Positions 26,574 to 37,069 of a stretch of DNA of 64,000 nucleotides are shown piece after piece (positions within the stretch are counted from its first letter, which is position 1; every line of letters begins with the position of its first letter). The notes under the pieces are model-generated. The model ran no database searches, was not told the DNA's origin, and saw nothing but the letters and a program-made list of their open reading frames with translations. The translations under genes and the position numbers were made by a program. Origin of the DNA: Thioalkalivibrio sp. AKL19 (GTDB lineage Bacteria > Pseudomonadota > Gammaproteobacteria > Ectothiorhodospirales > Ectothiorhodospiraceae); assembly GCF_000420165.1 (NCBI RefSeq), contig NZ_ATUK01000001.1, positions 40,749 to 104,748 on the forward strand. The letters are read 5' to 3'.

Positions 26574-27344
26574 ATGCGCATTCTGGTTAGCAACGACGAT
26601 GGAATTCACGCCCCGGGCATCCAGTGCCTGGCGACGCATTTGCGCCGGATTGCCGAGGTGTACGTGGTGGCCCCGGACCGGGATCGCAGTGGCGCCAGCA
26701 ACAGCCTGACGCTGGTGCGCCCGTTGCGGGCCCGGCACCTCCAGGGGGGTGACGTGCAGGTCGACGGCACGCCGACGGACTGCGTGCACCTGGCCATCAC
26801 CGGATTGTTGCAGCAGGAGCCGGACGTGGTCATCTCCGGCATCAATGCCGGTGCGAACATGGGCGACGACGTGCTGTATTCGGGCACGGTCGCAGCCGCC
26901 ATGGAAGGACGCTTTCTGGGGCTCCCGTCGATTGCGGTGTCGCTGGTGGGGCCGGATCTGCAGCATTACGACGCCGCGGCGAGCGTGGTGGTCGAGTTGC
27001 TGGACCGGATCAACCGTGTGCCGCTGCCGGCGGCCACCATCCTGAATGTGAATGTCCCCGATCTGCCGCGTTCGGAGATCCGCGGCGTGCAGGCCACGCG
27101 CCTTGGACATCGGCATCGGGCGGAGCCGATGATCGCGGACGAGGACCCCCGCGGGCGCCCGATCTACTGGGTCGGGCCGGCCGGATCGGAACAGGATGCC
27201 GGCCCCGGTACCGACTTCCACGCGGTCCGCGAGGGCTACGTCTCGGTGACGCCGATCCAGGTGGACCTCACGCGCTTTGACGCCATCGACACGGTGGGCC
27301 GCTGGCTGGATGACTCGCTGCCGGGGGCAGATGATGGTTCCTGA
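26574..27344 (+). CDS. surE: 5'-nucleotidase SurE
   Basis: SurE removes phosphate from nucleoside 5'- and 3'-monophosphates, mainly in stationary phase. It has 256 residues. Metal ligands lie in [31 protein letters not shown] and [20 protein letters not shown] complete the active site. It overlaps pcm by 14 bp and heads the surE-pcm-yqaA-nlpD-rpoS cluster, which has the same order in many gammaproteobacteria. Confidence 0.97.
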   Translation: MRILVSNDDGIHAPGIQCLATHLRRIAEVYVVAPDRDRSGASNSLTLVRPLRARHLQGGDVQVDGTPTDCVHLAITGLLQQEPDVVISGINAGANMGDDVLYSGTVAAAMEGRFLGLPSIAVSLVGPDLQHYDAAASVVVELLDRINRVPLPAATILNVNVPDLPRSEIRGVQATRLGHRHRAEPMIADEDPRGRPIYWVGPAGSEQDAGPGTDFHAVREGYVSVTPIQVDLTRFDAIDTVGRWLDDSLPGADDGS

Positions 27345-27999
27345 TGCCGCAGGCGCGGGCCTGACCTCGCAACGGGCCCGGGACCGCCTGGTGCGGATCC
27401 TGGAGGGGCAGGGGATCCGAGACCCGCGCGTGCTGGATGCGGTTCGCACGATTCCGCGCCACCTGTTCGTAGAGGAGGCCCTGGGCCATCGCGCCTACGA
27501 AAACACGGCGTTGCCGATCGGCCATCGCCAGACGATCTCCCAGCCCTTTATCGTCGCGCGGATGACCGAGGCGCTGCTGGAAGGCGAGCGGCCGCGGACG
27601 GTGCTGGAGGTCGGCACGGGCTCGGGTTACCAGGCAGCGGTGCTGGCGCAGATCGTGGACCGGGTGTACTCGGTGGAACGCATCCAGGCCCTTAGCCGCA
27701 GCGCGCGTGAGCTCCTTAGTCGCCTGGGCATCAACAACGTGAACCTGCGCCATAGCGATGGCGGCGAAGGCTGGCCGGAGAAGGCGCCGTTCGACGGCAT
27801 CATCCTGACCGCGGCGCCGAAGGAAGTCCCGGAGGCCCTGCTGACCCAGCTGGCACTGGGCGGGCGTCTGGTCGCCCCGGTGGAGGGCCCCGACGGACGC
27901 CAGCAGCTGGTGCGCTATACCCGGACGGAAGAGGCGTATGTGCGCGACATCCTGGATGCGGTGATGTTCGTGCCCATGCTACCGGGTGCCGAGCAGTGA
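27331..27999 (+). CDS. pcm: Protein-L-isoaspartate O-methyltransferase
   Basis: Pcm methylates isoaspartyl residues in aged proteins so that they can be repaired. It has 222 residues. Typical blocks: [50 protein letters not shown] (AdoMet site) and [14 protein letters not shown]. Two adjacent ATG codons (27331 and 27334) could serve as start; both overlap surE. Confidence 0.95.
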   Translation: MMVPDAAGAGLTSQRARDRLVRILEGQGIRDPRVLDAVRTIPRHLFVEEALGHRAYENTALPIGHRQTISQPFIVARMTEALLEGERPRTVLEVGTGSGYQAAVLAQIVDRVYSVERIQALSRSARELLSRLGINNVNLRHSDGGEGWPEKAPFDGIILTAAPKEVPEALLTQLALGGRLVAPVEGPDGRQQLVRYTRTEEAYVRDILDAVMFVPMLPGAEQ

Positions 28000-28058
28000 G
28001 CGCGTATTCCGGGCCCCGGTGCCGGCGTGACTGAATCGGTGGCGGCGGTACGGCACCG

Positions 28059-28643
28059 ATGAAGTTCTTCGAGCCGCTCTACGACCGGGTAATGAGCTGG
28101 TCCCGTCATCGCCACGCACCGCGCTACCTGGCGGGGCTCTCGTTCGCCGAGTCCTCGTTCTTTCCGATTCCACCGGACGTGATGCTCGCGCCGATGGCGG
28201 CCGCGCGTCCACGATCCGCCTGGCGCCTGGCCGCCCTGACCACGCTGTTCTCGGCGCTGGGCGGGCTGCTCGGCTACCTGATCGGCTGGCTGGCGTTCGA
28301 GTGGATCGGGCCCTGGCTGCAGCAGATCGGGTATGGCGAGGAGTTGCGTCAGGCCGAGGCATGGTTCGAGATCTGGGGCGTCTGGGTCGTGTTGATCGCC
28401 GGTTTTTCGCCCATCCCCTACAAGCTGTTCACGGTGACCGCCGGGGCGTTGTCGATGGCCTTGCTGCCGTTCTTCATCGCATCCCTGGTCGGGCGGGGGC
28501 TGCGCTTCTTTCTGGTTGCGCTGTTCATGGCCTGGGCGGGTCCGCGTGCGGAGCAGCATTTGCGACCGTATATGGAGCGTCTGGGCTGGGCGGCGGTTAT
28601 CCTGCTGGTCGTGGCGATGACGATTTACGTGGTAATGGACTGA
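28059..28643 (+). CDS. YqaA/DedA-type membrane protein
   Basis: A 194-residue inner-membrane protein with about four helices, of the SNARE-associated (DedA/YqaA) family. LSFAESSFFPIPPDVMLAPM and IAGFSPIPYKLFTVTAGAL are the family marks, with the conserved Glu and the Arg in GRGLRFF. Relatives act in membrane homeostasis and are thought to move phospholipids. It sits between pcm and nlpD, as in related genomes. Confidence 0.9.
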   Translation: MKFFEPLYDRVMSWSRHRHAPRYLAGLSFAESSFFPIPPDVMLAPMAAARPRSAWRLAALTTLFSALGGLLGYLIGWLAFEWIGPWLQQIGYGEELRQAEAWFEIWGVWVVLIAGFSPIPYKLFTVTAGALSMALLPFFIASLVGRGLRFFLVALFMAWAGPRAEQHLRPYMERLGWAAVILLVVAMTIYVVMD

Positions 28644-28644
28644 G

Positions 28645-29427
28645 ATGCGGGGGCTGGCCGTTCAGGGTTTGCTGGCGGGACTGGTGCTGGTCCTGTTCGT
28701 GGGTGTCCTGGCCGGTTGTGCGGCGCGGGCGCCAAGCGGGGCCTCAATGCCGGACACCCATGTGGTGCAGCGGAACGAGACGCTCTACCGTATTGCCCAG
28801 CGCTACGGCCTGGAGTGGCGCGATCTGGCCCGGCGCAATGCCATCGGTGCCCCTTACGTCATCCATCCCGGCCAGCGTCTGCGCCTGCGGGGCGCTGCGC
28901 GGTCCTCGCCGCCCAGCGCGCCGACTGCCTCCACGTCGGGTTCGGGTTCGCCTTCCTCCTCCAGCGAATCCGGCTCCGGCGGCGAAACCCGCTCCGGAGG
29001 CGGCGATTCATCCGACTCCGCGTCGGGTTCATCCCGTTCGAGTTCTCCGCCCTCCGACCCGGGCGGCTGGCAATGGCCGGCCGACGGCGAGGTGTTGCGC
29101 AGTTTCTCCAGTAGTGGCACCCGGCGGGGGCTTGCCATTGGCGGTGAACGGGGAGATCACGTTCGCGCCACGCGGGCCGGCGAGGTGGTCTATGCAGGTG
29201 GCGGGCTGGTGGGGTATGGTCGATTGATCATCCTCAAGCACGATGCGCGGTTCCTCAGTGCCTACGGGCACAATGACGAGCTGCTGGTCGCGGAGGGTGA
29301 TCAGGTGCAGGCGGGTGAGACGATCGCGCGCCTGGGTTCATCGGGGGCCGAGCGCCCGATGTTGCATTTCGAGATCCGGGTGGACGGGACGCCGGTTGAC
29401 CCGGCGCGCTATCTCCCGGGCCGCTGA
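28645..29427 (+). CDS. nlpD: NlpD-like lipoprotein, LysM plus degenerate M23 domain
   Basis: A 260-residue outer-membrane lipoprotein (lipobox LAGC at about residue 25). A LysM domain follows ([20 protein letters not shown]), then a Ser/Gly-rich linker of about 65 residues, then an M23/LytM domain. The LytM metal site is broken: the first His of the HxxxD motif is replaced ([10 protein letters not shown]), although SAYGHN and LHFEIR remain. This is the NlpD pattern, in which the domain activates amidases such as AmiC instead of cutting itself. It lies just upstream of rpoS. Confidence 0.92.
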   Translation: MRGLAVQGLLAGLVLVLFVGVLAGCAARAPSGASMPDTHVVQRNETLYRIAQRYGLEWRDLARRNAIGAPYVIHPGQRLRLRGAARSSPPSAPTASTSGSGSPSSSSESGSGGETRSGGGDSSDSASGSSRSSSPPSDPGGWQWPADGEVLRSFSSSGTRRGLAIGGERGDHVRATRAGEVVYAGGGLVGYGRLIILKHDARFLSAYGHNDELLVAEGDQVQAGETIARLGSSGAERPMLHFEIRVDGTPVDPARYLPGR

Positions 29428-29450
29428 CGCGATCAAGAGCAGGACACTAC

Positions 29451-30542
29451 ATGGCCAAGAGCCGGCAGCCGGTTGAGACGGATCGGGATGACGACAGCCT
29501 GCCCCGGGACCCGATCCCGGAACCCGACGCGGATGCGGTGCCCGAGGATCTGGCCCGTCCGGCCGAGGGCGTCGAGGAATCCCTGGAGGAATCCCTTGAT
29601 GCCGAAGACGATCCGGCCGCTGCCGTTCCCGAGGTCACGGTCGGTCTGGAACCGGAACAAGGGGCACCGGTGCGGCCGAAGACCCTGCGCGATGCCCGGC
29701 CCGCGGAGCTGGATGCCATCCAGATCTACCTGCGCGACATCGAATACCGGCCCCTGCTGACCCCCGACGAAGAACGCAAGTACGCCCGTCTGGCCCGCCA
29801 GGGCGACGACGCCGGTCGACGCCGCATGATCGAGTGCAACCTGCGGCTGGTGGTGAAGATCGCCCGGCGCTACCTCAATCGCGGCCTGCCGCTGCTCGAC
29901 CTGATCGAGGAAGGCAACCTCGGTCTGATGCACGCGGTGGAGAAGTTCGATCCCGAGCGGGGCTTCCGGTTTTCCACCTATGCCACCTGGTGGATCCGGC
30001 AGACCATCGAACGGGCGCTGATGAATCAGGGGCGGACGATCCGAATCCCGGTGCATGTCAGCAAGGAACTGCGCATGCACGCGCGGATTGCCCGCAATCT
30101 CACGCAGGAACTGGGCCGTGATCCCACCGAGGAGGAACTGGCCCAGCGTCTGGGCAAGCCGGTGGCGGAAATCCAGAAGCTGCGCGCGATGTCCGAGCCC
30201 TCGACCTCCATGGATCTGCCGTCGGGGCCGGAGGGCGACCGCTCGCTGACCGACATCCTCGCGGACGTGAATGCCCCGGAGCCGTCCACGCTGCTGGAGG
30301 ACCAGGATCTCCACCACCTGGTGGAGGCCTGGCTGGAGGAGCTGGATCACAAGCAGCGCGAGGTGCTGGTCCGCCGCTTTGGCCTGCACGGCTTCGAGCG
30401 CTCGACGCTGGAGCAGGTGGGGGCGGAGATCGGGGTCACCCGGGAACGCGTGCGCCAGATCCAGATGGATGCGCTCAAGCGCCTGCGCAAGCTGCTGGAG
30501 TCGCGCGGGATGAAGGGCGACGAGGTCCTGCCGAATTCCTGA
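29451..30542 (+). CDS. rpoS: RNA polymerase sigma factor RpoS
   Basis: A 363-residue sigma70-family factor for stationary phase and general stress. The first ~80 residues are very acidic and non-conserved. Then come region 1.2 ([17 protein letters not shown]), region 2 ([42 protein letters not shown]), region 3 and region 4 with [29 protein letters not shown]. Position after nlpD supports RpoS and not RpoD. As in E. coli, transcripts may start inside nlpD, but I did not identify that promoter. Confidence 0.95.
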   Translation: MAKSRQPVETDRDDDSLPRDPIPEPDADAVPEDLARPAEGVEESLEESLDAEDDPAAAVPEVTVGLEPEQGAPVRPKTLRDARPAELDAIQIYLRDIEYRPLLTPDEERKYARLARQGDDAGRRRMIECNLRLVVKIARRYLNRGLPLLDLIEEGNLGLMHAVEKFDPERGFRFSTYATWWIRQTIERALMNQGRTIRIPVHVSKELRMHARIARNLTQELGRDPTEEELAQRLGKPVAEIQKLRAMSEPSTSMDLPSGPEGDRSLTDILADVNAPEPSTLLEDQDLHHLVEAWLEELDHKQREVLVRRFGLHGFERSTLEQVGAEIGVTRERVRQIQMDALKRLRKLLESRGMKGDEVLPNS

Positions 30543-30573
30543 CCCGGCTGACCCGCGGGCCGTCGGGAGTTGG

Positions 30574-30948
30574 TTATCCCTCGATGATCAGGGCCGCCGC
30601 GACGTCGCGGCCCTCGGCCATGATCAGGTTGTAGGTGCGGCATGCGGCCGCGGTATCCATGATCTCCACCCCCAGGCCCTGCGCGCGCAGGTGGCGCCAG
30701 ACGGCGCGATCGGGAAATTGCTGGGTCTCGCCGGTACCGATCAGCAGCACTTCGGGTGGGTGGTCCAGCAATGCTTGCAGGTGCTCGACCTGCAGCTCAC
30801 CCACGGTCTGTACCGGCCAGTCGGTCTGCAGTTGGTGCGGACGCACGATCAGGCTGTGCGTATGGGCAACCTGATTGATCCCGACACGGCCGGTTTCGTA
30901 GCCGGTGACGATGTAGGACTCTTCGCTGGTGACTTCGGAGAACAGCAT
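30574..30948 (-). CDS. Mth938/DUF498-type protein
   Basis: A 124-residue protein of the Mth938 (DUF498, NDUFAF3-like) family. PEVLLIGTGETQQFPDRAVW and GVEIMDTAAACRTYNLIMAEGRDVAAALI are the family signature. The eukaryotic relative helps assemble respiratory complex I; the bacterial function is unknown. The start at 30948 is the last ATG compatible with the family length. It is convergent with rpoS. Confidence 0.85.
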   Translation of the reverse strand: MLFSEVTSEESYIVTGYETGRVGINQVAHTHSLIVRPHQLQTDWPVQTVGELQVEHLQALLDHPPEVLLIGTGETQQFPDRAVWRHLRAQGLGVEIMDTAAACRTYNLIMAEGRDVAAALIIEG

Positions 30949-31025
30949 GTCGCGTACGCTACTCCGGGGCGCGAAATCTCTCAAGAATTCGCGCCGCGCC
31001 GAAGGGGTGGCGGTGCCCCGATTCG

Positions 31026-31052
31026 TTGACAGGTCCGGGCCCGGGTTATACT
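31026..31052 (+). promoter_or_regulatory. Possible sigma70 promoter of the alaC-hom-thrC block
   Basis: A perfect TTGACA at 31026-31031 and TATACT at 31047-31052 are separated by 15 bp, shorter than the usual 17. The site lies 86 bp before the GTG start at 31138. Confidence 0.5.
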
Positions 31053-31137
31053 TTGGCGCGCTTTCCGGTGCGGCATCCGGAGGGGCCGTCATGGCCCTGC
31101 AATGCGACTGCCCAGGCCCCAACCAGGACCCAGACCC

Positions 31138-32361
31138 GTGACCGACGTCTTTCCCCGTATCGAGCGCCTCCCGCCCTACGTCTTCAACATCGTGAACCAG
31201 TTGAAGGCCGAGGCCCGCGCCCGTGGCGAGGACATCATCGACTTTGGGATGGGGAACCCGGACCAGCCGACTCCGCAGCACATCGTGGACAAGCTGTGTG
31301 AAGCGGCACAGCGCGGGGATACGCATCGCTACTCCGTCTCCAAGGGCATTCCGCGTCTGCGCCGGGCGATCACGCGCTGGTACAAGACGCGCTTCGACGT
31401 GGACCTTGATCCGGAGACCGAAGCGATCGTGACGATCGGCTCCAAGGAAGGCCTGGCGCATCTGGCACTGGCGACCCTGGGCCCGGGCGACGCCGTGCTG
31501 GTACCGAACCCGGCCTATCCGATCCATCCGTATGGCTGCGTGATCGCCGGCGCCGACGTGCGCCACGTGCCGCTGACGCCGGATGTCGACTTCTTCGCGG
31601 AGCTGGAGCGGGCGATCCAGGACTCCTGGCCGAAGCCAAAAATGCTGATCCTGAACTTCCCGGCGAATCCGACCACGCAATGCGTGGACCTGGAGTTCTT
31701 CGAACGGGTGGTGGCGATCTGCAAGGAACACGGGATCTGGATCGTGCACGATCTGGCCTACGCGGAGATCAGCTTCGACGGCTACAAGGCGCCGTCGATC
31801 TTCGAGGTGCCGGGGGCGAAGGACATCGCGGTGGAGTTCTACACCCTGTCCAAGACCTACAACATGCCCGGCTGGCGGGTGGGCTTTATGTGCGGCAACC
31901 CGACACTGGTCGCGGCGCTCGCGCGTATCAAGTCGTACCTCGACTACGGCACTTTCACGCCCATCCAGGTCGCGGCTATCGCCGCGCTGGAAGGGCCGCA
32001 GGACTGCGTCGAGGAGATCCGCGAGCTCTATCGGGTGCGCCGCGACGTGCTCTGCGACGGTCTCAACAAGCTGGGCTGGCAGGTGGAAAAACCAAAGGCG
32101 ACCATGTTCGTCTGGGCGCCGATCCCTGAGCCCTACCGCGAGATGGGCTCGCTGGAGTTCGCCAAAAAGATGCTGCGGGATGCCAAGGTCGCGGTCTCGC
32201 CGGGCATCGGGTTCGGCAACTACGGCGATGATCACGTGCGTTTCAGCCTGATCGAGAACGAACAACGCACGCGCCAGGCGCTGCGCGGGATCAAGGCGAT
32301 GTTTCGCGCCGATTCGATCCTGGCCGACGCGGCCGTGGAGAGTCCGGGCTCGAACGCCTGA
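31138..32361 (+). CDS. alaC: PLP-dependent aminotransferase (AlaC-like)
   Basis: A class I aminotransferase of about 407 residues; close relatives make alanine from glutamate and pyruvate. The N-terminal block [19 protein letters not shown] is family-specific. [13 protein letters not shown] and the PLP lysine in [15 protein letters not shown] are clear; [10 protein letters not shown] holds the substrate-binding Arg. I place the start at GTG 31138 because AGGA lies 9 bp upstream and the family starts just before FPRIERL; an in-frame ATG at 31102 is the alternative. It stands upstream of hom and thrC. Confidence 0.88.
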   Translation: MTDVFPRIERLPPYVFNIVNQLKAEARARGEDIIDFGMGNPDQPTPQHIVDKLCEAAQRGDTHRYSVSKGIPRLRRAITRWYKTRFDVDLDPETEAIVTIGSKEGLAHLALATLGPGDAVLVPNPAYPIHPYGCVIAGADVRHVPLTPDVDFFAELERAIQDSWPKPKMLILNFPANPTTQCVDLEFFERVVAICKEHGIWIVHDLAYAEISFDGYKAPSIFEVPGAKDIAVEFYTLSKTYNMPGWRVGFMCGNPTLVAALARIKSYLDYGTFTPIQVAAIAALEGPQDCVEEIRELYRVRRDVLCDGLNKLGWQVEKPKATMFVWAPIPEPYREMGSLEFAKKMLRDAKVAVSPGIGFGNYGDDHVRFSLIENEQRTRQALRGIKAMFRADSILADAAVESPGSNA

Positions 32362-32433
32362 CACGCACGGCACACTCCGAATGCAATCAACACCGGGCGC
32401 CGCGGGGCGCCTGACGTCAAGGACAGCAAGGCT

Positions 32434-33747
32434 ATGACGCCGGTAAAGATCGGAATTCTTGGGTTGGGTACCGTTGGCTGCGGTACGGTCAACGTGCTGG
32501 CACGCAATGGCACCGAGATCGCGCGGCGCGCGGGTCGCGACATCCAGGTCGTGGCGGCCGCCGCGCGCGATATTAACCGCGAACGCGAGTGCGATTGCTC
32601 GCAGATCCGTCTGACAACGGATCCGGCCGAGGTCGTCAACGATCCCGAGGTCGAGGTCATCGTCGAGCTGATGGGGGGCACTGACCCGGCTCTGAACCTG
32701 GTGCTGGCGGCGATCGACGCGGGCAAGCACGTGGTCACCGCGAACAAGGCTCTGATCGCGCTGCACGGCAACACCATCTTCGAACGCGCTCAGCAAAAGG
32801 GCGTAATGGTCGCCTTCGAGGCGGCGGTCGCCGGTGGTATCCCGATCATCAAGGCCATCCGCGAGGGGCTGGCCGGCAACCAGATCGAGTGGCTGGCCGG
32901 GATCATCAACGGCACCGGCAACTTCATCCTCAGCGAGATGCGTGACAAGGGTCGCGACTTCGAGGACGTACTGGCCGAGGCCCAGGCGCTGGGCTACGCC
33001 GAGGCCGATCCGACCTTTGACGTGGAGGGGATCGACGCCGCGCACAAGCTGGCGATCCTGGCCTCCATCGCCTTCGGCATCCCGCTGCAGTTCGACCGTG
33101 TCGCGGTGGAGGGGATCAGCAATATCACGCGCGAGGATGTCGGCTTCGCCGCGGAGCTGGGCTATCGGATCAAGCACCTGGGCATTGCTCGGCGGACGCC
33201 GAAGGGCTACGAGCTGCGGGTGCACCCGACGCTGATCCCGGAGCGCCGGCTGATCGCGAACGTCGACGGCGTGATGAACGCCGTGCTGGTGAACGCCGAT
33301 GCCGTCGGCCCGACGCTGTACTACGGCGCCGGGGCCGGGGCCGAGGCGACCGCCTCCGCGGTGGTGGCCGATCTGGTCGACGTGGTCCGTGCCCTGACCA
33401 CGGACCCGGAGAACCGCGTGCCCCACCTGGCGTTTCAGCCGGATGCCCTGTCGGACAAGCCGGTGCTGGATCTCGCCGACGTGGAGACCTCGTTCTACCT
33501 GCGCCTGCGCACCCAGGACCGCCCCGGCGTACTGGCCGACATTACCCGGATCCTGGGCGAGCACGGCATCAGCATCGAGGCGATCCTGCAGCGCGAGCCG
33601 GACCCGGAGCGCGGCGAGGCCACGATCATCATGCTGACGCACAAGGTCCGCGAGGGTGCGATGAACGAGGCGATTGCCGCGATCGAGGCCCTGGATCATC
33701 TGTTGACCCCGATTACCCGTATCCGCATGGAAGGACTGGCGCGCTAG
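32434..33747 (+). CDS. hom: Homoserine dehydrogenase
   Basis: This enzyme reduces aspartate semialdehyde to homoserine, the branch point to threonine and methionine. It has 437 residues: an NAD(P)-binding domain (IGILGLGTVGCGTVNVL), the catalytic core (VTANKALIA, EAAVAGGIPIIKAIREGLAGN, GIINGTGNFIL) and a C-terminal ACT domain from about residue 350 (FYLRLRTQDRPGVLADIT) for feedback by threonine. It is 39 bp upstream of thrC. Confidence 0.96.
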   Translation: MTPVKIGILGLGTVGCGTVNVLARNGTEIARRAGRDIQVVAAAARDINRERECDCSQIRLTTDPAEVVNDPEVEVIVELMGGTDPALNLVLAAIDAGKHVVTANKALIALHGNTIFERAQQKGVMVAFEAAVAGGIPIIKAIREGLAGNQIEWLAGIINGTGNFILSEMRDKGRDFEDVLAEAQALGYAEADPTFDVEGIDAAHKLAILASIAFGIPLQFDRVAVEGISNITREDVGFAAELGYRIKHLGIARRTPKGYELRVHPTLIPERRLIANVDGVMNAVLVNADAVGPTLYYGAGAGAEATASAVVADLVDVVRALTTDPENRVPHLAFQPDALSDKPVLDLADVETSFYLRLRTQDRPGVLADITRILGEHGISIEAILQREPDPERGEATIIMLTHKVREGAMNEAIAAIEALDHLLTPITRIRMEGLAR

Positions 33748-33786
33748 TTGGCGTGTCCTGCCTTTCGCAACGACGAAGAGAACACC

Positions 33787-34929
33787 ATGGCCTTTGGATA
33801 TCGCTATACCGGACTGATCGAGCGCTACCGTGACCGCCTGCCGGTACACGACGACACGCGCATCATCTCGCTGGGCGAGGGCAACACGCCCCTGATCCGG
33901 CTCAACAACATCCCGCGCGAGCTGTCGCGCGAGGTCGAGATCTACGTGAAGTTCGAGGGACTGAACCCGACCGGGTCGTTCAAGGATCGCGGCATGACCA
34001 TGGCTGTGACCAAGGCGGTGGAAGAGGGATCACGCGCGATTGTCTGCGCCTCCACCGGCAACACCTCGGCCGCGGCGGCCGCCTATGCGGCGCGTGCCGG
34101 CATCACCGCCTTCGTGGTCATCCCGGACGGCAAGATCGCGATGGGCAAGCTGGCACAGGCGATGATGCACGGGGCGACCGTGATCCAGATCGAGGGCAAC
34201 TTCGACGACGGTATGCGGCTGGTCAAGGAGGTCGCCTCCAACACGCCGGTCACCCTGGTGAACTCGGTCAACCCGTATCGCCTGCAGGGCCAGAAGACGG
34301 CCGCGTTCGAAATCGTCGAGGAGCTGGGCCGTGCGCCGGACTTCCACTGCCTGCCGGTCGGCAACGCGGGCAATATCACCGCGCACTGGATTGGCTACAG
34401 CGAGATGGCGGCCAAGAACAGTGACGACGTCACCGATGCCTGTTCGTACTGCAAGGGCCACTGCAAGTACGCCGGTGGCGGGATGGTGGGCAATCGTCCG
34501 CACATGGTGGGCTACCAGGCATCCGGCTCGGCGCCGTTCATGCGCGGCGCGATGGTCGACAACCCAGACACCGTCGCGACCGCAATCCGCATTGGCCATC
34601 CGCAGTCCTGGGACATGGCGTGGAAGGTGCGCGAGGAATCCGGTGGCTGGTTCGACGAGTGTCAGGATGACGAGATCCTGGCCGCGCAGAAGCTCCTGGC
34701 CGAGAAGGAGGGCGTGTTCTGCGAACCGGCCTCGGCCGCATCCCTGGCCGGCGCGCTGCGCGACATCCGCGAGGGCAAGATCCCCGGAGGCTCCACGGTC
34801 GTATGCACACTGACCGGCAATGGCCTGAAGGACCCGGACACCGCGATCGCCCAGAGCGTGGTGCAGCCGACCAAGGTCCCGGCGGAGCTGGACGCGGTCT
34901 CCCGCGCGATTCGCGACAACCTGAGCTGA
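33787..34929 (+). CDS. thrC: Threonine synthase
   Basis: ThrC turns O-phosphohomoserine into threonine with PLP. It has 380 residues, the short type. The PLP lysine lies in [32 protein letters not shown] and [13 protein letters not shown] bind cofactor and phosphate. A cluster of Cys ([14 protein letters not shown]) in the middle is unusual and may bind a metal or be a species feature. The start at 33787 has AGAGAA nearby; a TTG at 33748 is less likely. Confidence 0.95.
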   Translation: MAFGYRYTGLIERYRDRLPVHDDTRIISLGEGNTPLIRLNNIPRELSREVEIYVKFEGLNPTGSFKDRGMTMAVTKAVEEGSRAIVCASTGNTSAAAAAYAARAGITAFVVIPDGKIAMGKLAQAMMHGATVIQIEGNFDDGMRLVKEVASNTPVTLVNSVNPYRLQGQKTAAFEIVEELGRAPDFHCLPVGNAGNITAHWIGYSEMAAKNSDDVTDACSYCKGHCKYAGGGMVGNRPHMVGYQASGSAPFMRGAMVDNPDTVATAIRIGHPQSWDMAWKVREESGGWFDECQDDEILAAQKLLAEKEGVFCEPASAASLAGALRDIREGKIPGGSTVVCTLTGNGLKDPDTAIAQSVVQPTKVPAELDAVSRAIRDNLS

Positions 34930-34977
34930 GCCGTACCGGCGTCGCGCCAGGCGTGAAGCCGGTACGCCCCGGTCGGG

Positions 34978-35763
34978 TCAGGGCTTGCTGCGCAGGTCGA
35001 GGTCGAACAGGGTATCGCCCCCCAGCCGGAAGATGCGGCAGGGCGGACGCAGGGCCTGATCCAGCGAATCGATCTCGGGCAGCGTGACGCCCGGACGCCC
35101 GGAGCCGATCAGCATCGGCGCGACGGTCAGGTGCAGGCGGTCCAGGGTGTCGGCCTCGAGAAAGCGCGAGACGGTCTGGCCGCCGCCTTCGACCAGCAGG
35201 CGGTGCAGGCCCATCTCCGCCAGGCGTGCGCGGATCTGCGCGGGATCGAAGCGTCCATCCGCCCCGGTGGGCATCTCCAGGCATTCGACGTGTTCGGGAA
35301 GCCCGCAAGGTCCATACCCTGCCGCGTGCAGCACGATGGTACGGACCTCGGCTTCACGGAAGACATGTGCATCGCTGGGGATGCGGCCGTCGGGATCGAG
35401 GATCACGCGGGTGGGGTTGGGGCCCTCGGTCTTGCGCACCGTGAGGCGGGGGTCGTCGGCGACCACGGTGCCGGCGCCGACGACGACCGCATCCACCAGG
35501 GCCCGCAGGCGGTGCAGGCGCTCGATGTCCTCGGGGCCGGTTACGTAGTGTGAGTGCCCGCTGGCGGTGGCGATGCGCCCGTCCAGGCTCTGGCCGAGCT
35601 GGGCGACCGTAATGCTGGGCGCCTCGACGATCGGGCCGTAGAGATCCAGCAGCTCGTGAGCGCCCGGCGCGAGCGGACCGGGAAGGGGGCAGCAGCCTGG
35701 GTCGGCCCGTTGAGCCAGCAGCCAGCGCCAGGCCTGTTCCTCGGTGACCGGATACGCCGTCAT
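34978..35763 (-). CDS. RibD C-terminal-domain reductase
   Basis: A 261-residue protein of the dihydrofolate-reductase-like RibD-C family. The reductase core starts near residue 50: ITVAQLGQSLDGRIATASG, HRLRALVDAVVVGAGTVVADDPRLTVR, and LLVEGGGQTVSRFLEADT. In riboflavin synthesis such domains reduce the ribosyl group of the pyrimidine intermediate with NADPH. There is no deaminase domain. It faces away from ribA across 140 bp, which supports a link to flavin synthesis, but the substrate is not certain. Confidence 0.85.
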   Translation of the reverse strand: MTAYPVTEEQAWRWLLAQRADPGCCPLPGPLAPGAHELLDLYGPIVEAPSITVAQLGQSLDGRIATASGHSHYVTGPEDIERLHRLRALVDAVVVGAGTVVADDPRLTVRKTEGPNPTRVILDPDGRIPSDAHVFREAEVRTIVLHAAGYGPCGLPEHVECLEMPTGADGRFDPAQIRARLAEMGLHRLLVEGGGQTVSRFLEADTLDRLHLTVAPMLIGSGRPGVTLPEIDSLDQALRPPCRIFRLGGDTLFDLDLRSKP

Positions 35764-35903
35764 GCCGCAATTTCCGGGGTTACGGGACCGCGACCGGCCA
35801 GTTGGGGTAGGCTACCGACCTGCCTGGATAAGCCGGGACCCCGGTTCGGGGAATTCGCGGTTTGCGGGCTGGTCATAAACAAAACTCCCTATGGAAGTAC
35901 CCG

Positions 35904-37049
35904 ATGCACAACGCCGATCGCGGGATCTTTGATCTTCGCCGGGGCCATCCGGTCCTGGTAAGTGGTTCGCAGTCGAGTGTACTCGTTGCGGCCGTCGAGG
36001 GTCTTACCCCCGTGTTGCTGGATCGCCTGACCCACATGACCGGGTCGGCGCCTCGACTGATTCTAACTTCGCACCGGGCCTCTGCAATGGGTTGGTCGCA
36101 GCCACTGCAGGAAGGTTGGGAGGGCGTGGCGCTGGAATTCGCGCCGGACACCGATCCCGAGGCCCTGTTCACGCTGGCCAGCGCGCCCGAGGCCTCGAAC
36201 GAGGCCGCCCACCCGGAGGCCTCGCTTGGGCAGCCGGCTGTCACCCCGGCGCTGCCGGCGGAGATCGCGGCCCTGGAACTGGTGCGGGCCGGCCGCCTGC
36301 TGCCGGCGGTGGTGGCGGCACCGGTGCCCGAGCCGGTGCCGGAGGCGATTCGCTCGGCCCTCGCCGATGGCATGTTCCTCGACGTGGACGAGCAGGAGGC
36401 GCGCGCGGTGGCCAAGCACCCGCGGCTCGAGCTGGCCTATGTCAGCGAGGCCCCGGTGCCGCTGGCGGATGCCCCGGTCACGCGCTTCATGCTGTTCCGC
36501 GAGGGCAACGGGATCCTCGAGCACGTCGCGGTCCTGATCGGCGAGCCCCGCGAGTGGCCGGACGCGGTTCCGGTGCGGTTGCATTCCGCCTGCCTGACCG
36601 GGGACCTGTTCGGGAGCCTGCGCTGTGACTGCGGCGACCAGCTGCGCCTGGGCGTGAAGACCATCAACGAGTCGGGCGGGGGGGTGCTGCTGTACCTGGC
36701 CCAGGAGGGGCGCGGCATCGGCCTGGCCAACAAGCTGCGCGCCTACACCATGCAGACGGCCGGCCTGGATACCATCGACTCCGACTGCCAGCTCGGGTTC
36801 GAGGCCGACGGGCGACGCTATGATGCGGCCGTGGAGATGCTCGAGTTCCTCGGTATCGATAGCGTGCGGCTGCTGACCAACAATCCCGGCAAGATCGACG
36901 CGCTGCGTGCCGGCGGGATCGACGTGGTCGCCCGCGAACCGGTGCACGGCAAGTTGAACCCGCACAACCTGCGGTATCTCAGCACCAAGGCGGACCGGGG
37001 CGGCCACTGGTTGCAGGAGCTGCTGGCCTCGGAGGCCGAACGCGGCTGA
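35904..37049 (+). CDS. ribA: GTP cyclohydrolase II with N-terminal extension
   Basis: RibA opens GTP to start riboflavin synthesis. The 381-residue protein has its catalytic domain in about residues 190-381: VPVRLHSACLTGDLFGSLRCDCGDQL holds the three zinc Cys, YLAQEGRGIGLANKLRAY and the Arg-containing LLTNNPGKI complete the site. The first ~185 residues form an extra domain beginning FDLRRGHPVLVSG; it is not an intact RibB. Extended RibA of this type is known in some proteobacteria. No FMN riboswitch is visible upstream. Confidence 0.92.
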   Translation: MHNADRGIFDLRRGHPVLVSGSQSSVLVAAVEGLTPVLLDRLTHMTGSAPRLILTSHRASAMGWSQPLQEGWEGVALEFAPDTDPEALFTLASAPEASNEAAHPEASLGQPAVTPALPAEIAALELVRAGRLLPAVVAAPVPEPVPEAIRSALADGMFLDVDEQEARAVAKHPRLELAYVSEAPVPLADAPVTRFMLFREGNGILEHVAVLIGEPREWPDAVPVRLHSACLTGDLFGSLRCDCGDQLRLGVKTINESGGGVLLYLAQEGRGIGLANKLRAYTMQTAGLDTIDSDCQLGFEADGRRYDAAVEMLEFLGIDSVRLLTNNPGKIDALRAGGIDVVAREPVHGKLNPHNLRYLSTKADRGGHWLQELLASEAERG

Positions 37050-37069
37050 ACCGTGTCCGCGCGCCCCGT

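Noticed and set aside
30574..33849. A 1091-codon open frame on the minus strand.
   Set aside because: It is antisense to the aminotransferase and hom genes, which have clear family motifs; only its last 124 codons (the Mth938-type gene) are real. Long antisense frames are expected at this GC content.
35764..35903. FMN riboswitch before ribA.
   Set aside because: The conserved RFN sequences and paired arms are not present in these 140 bases.
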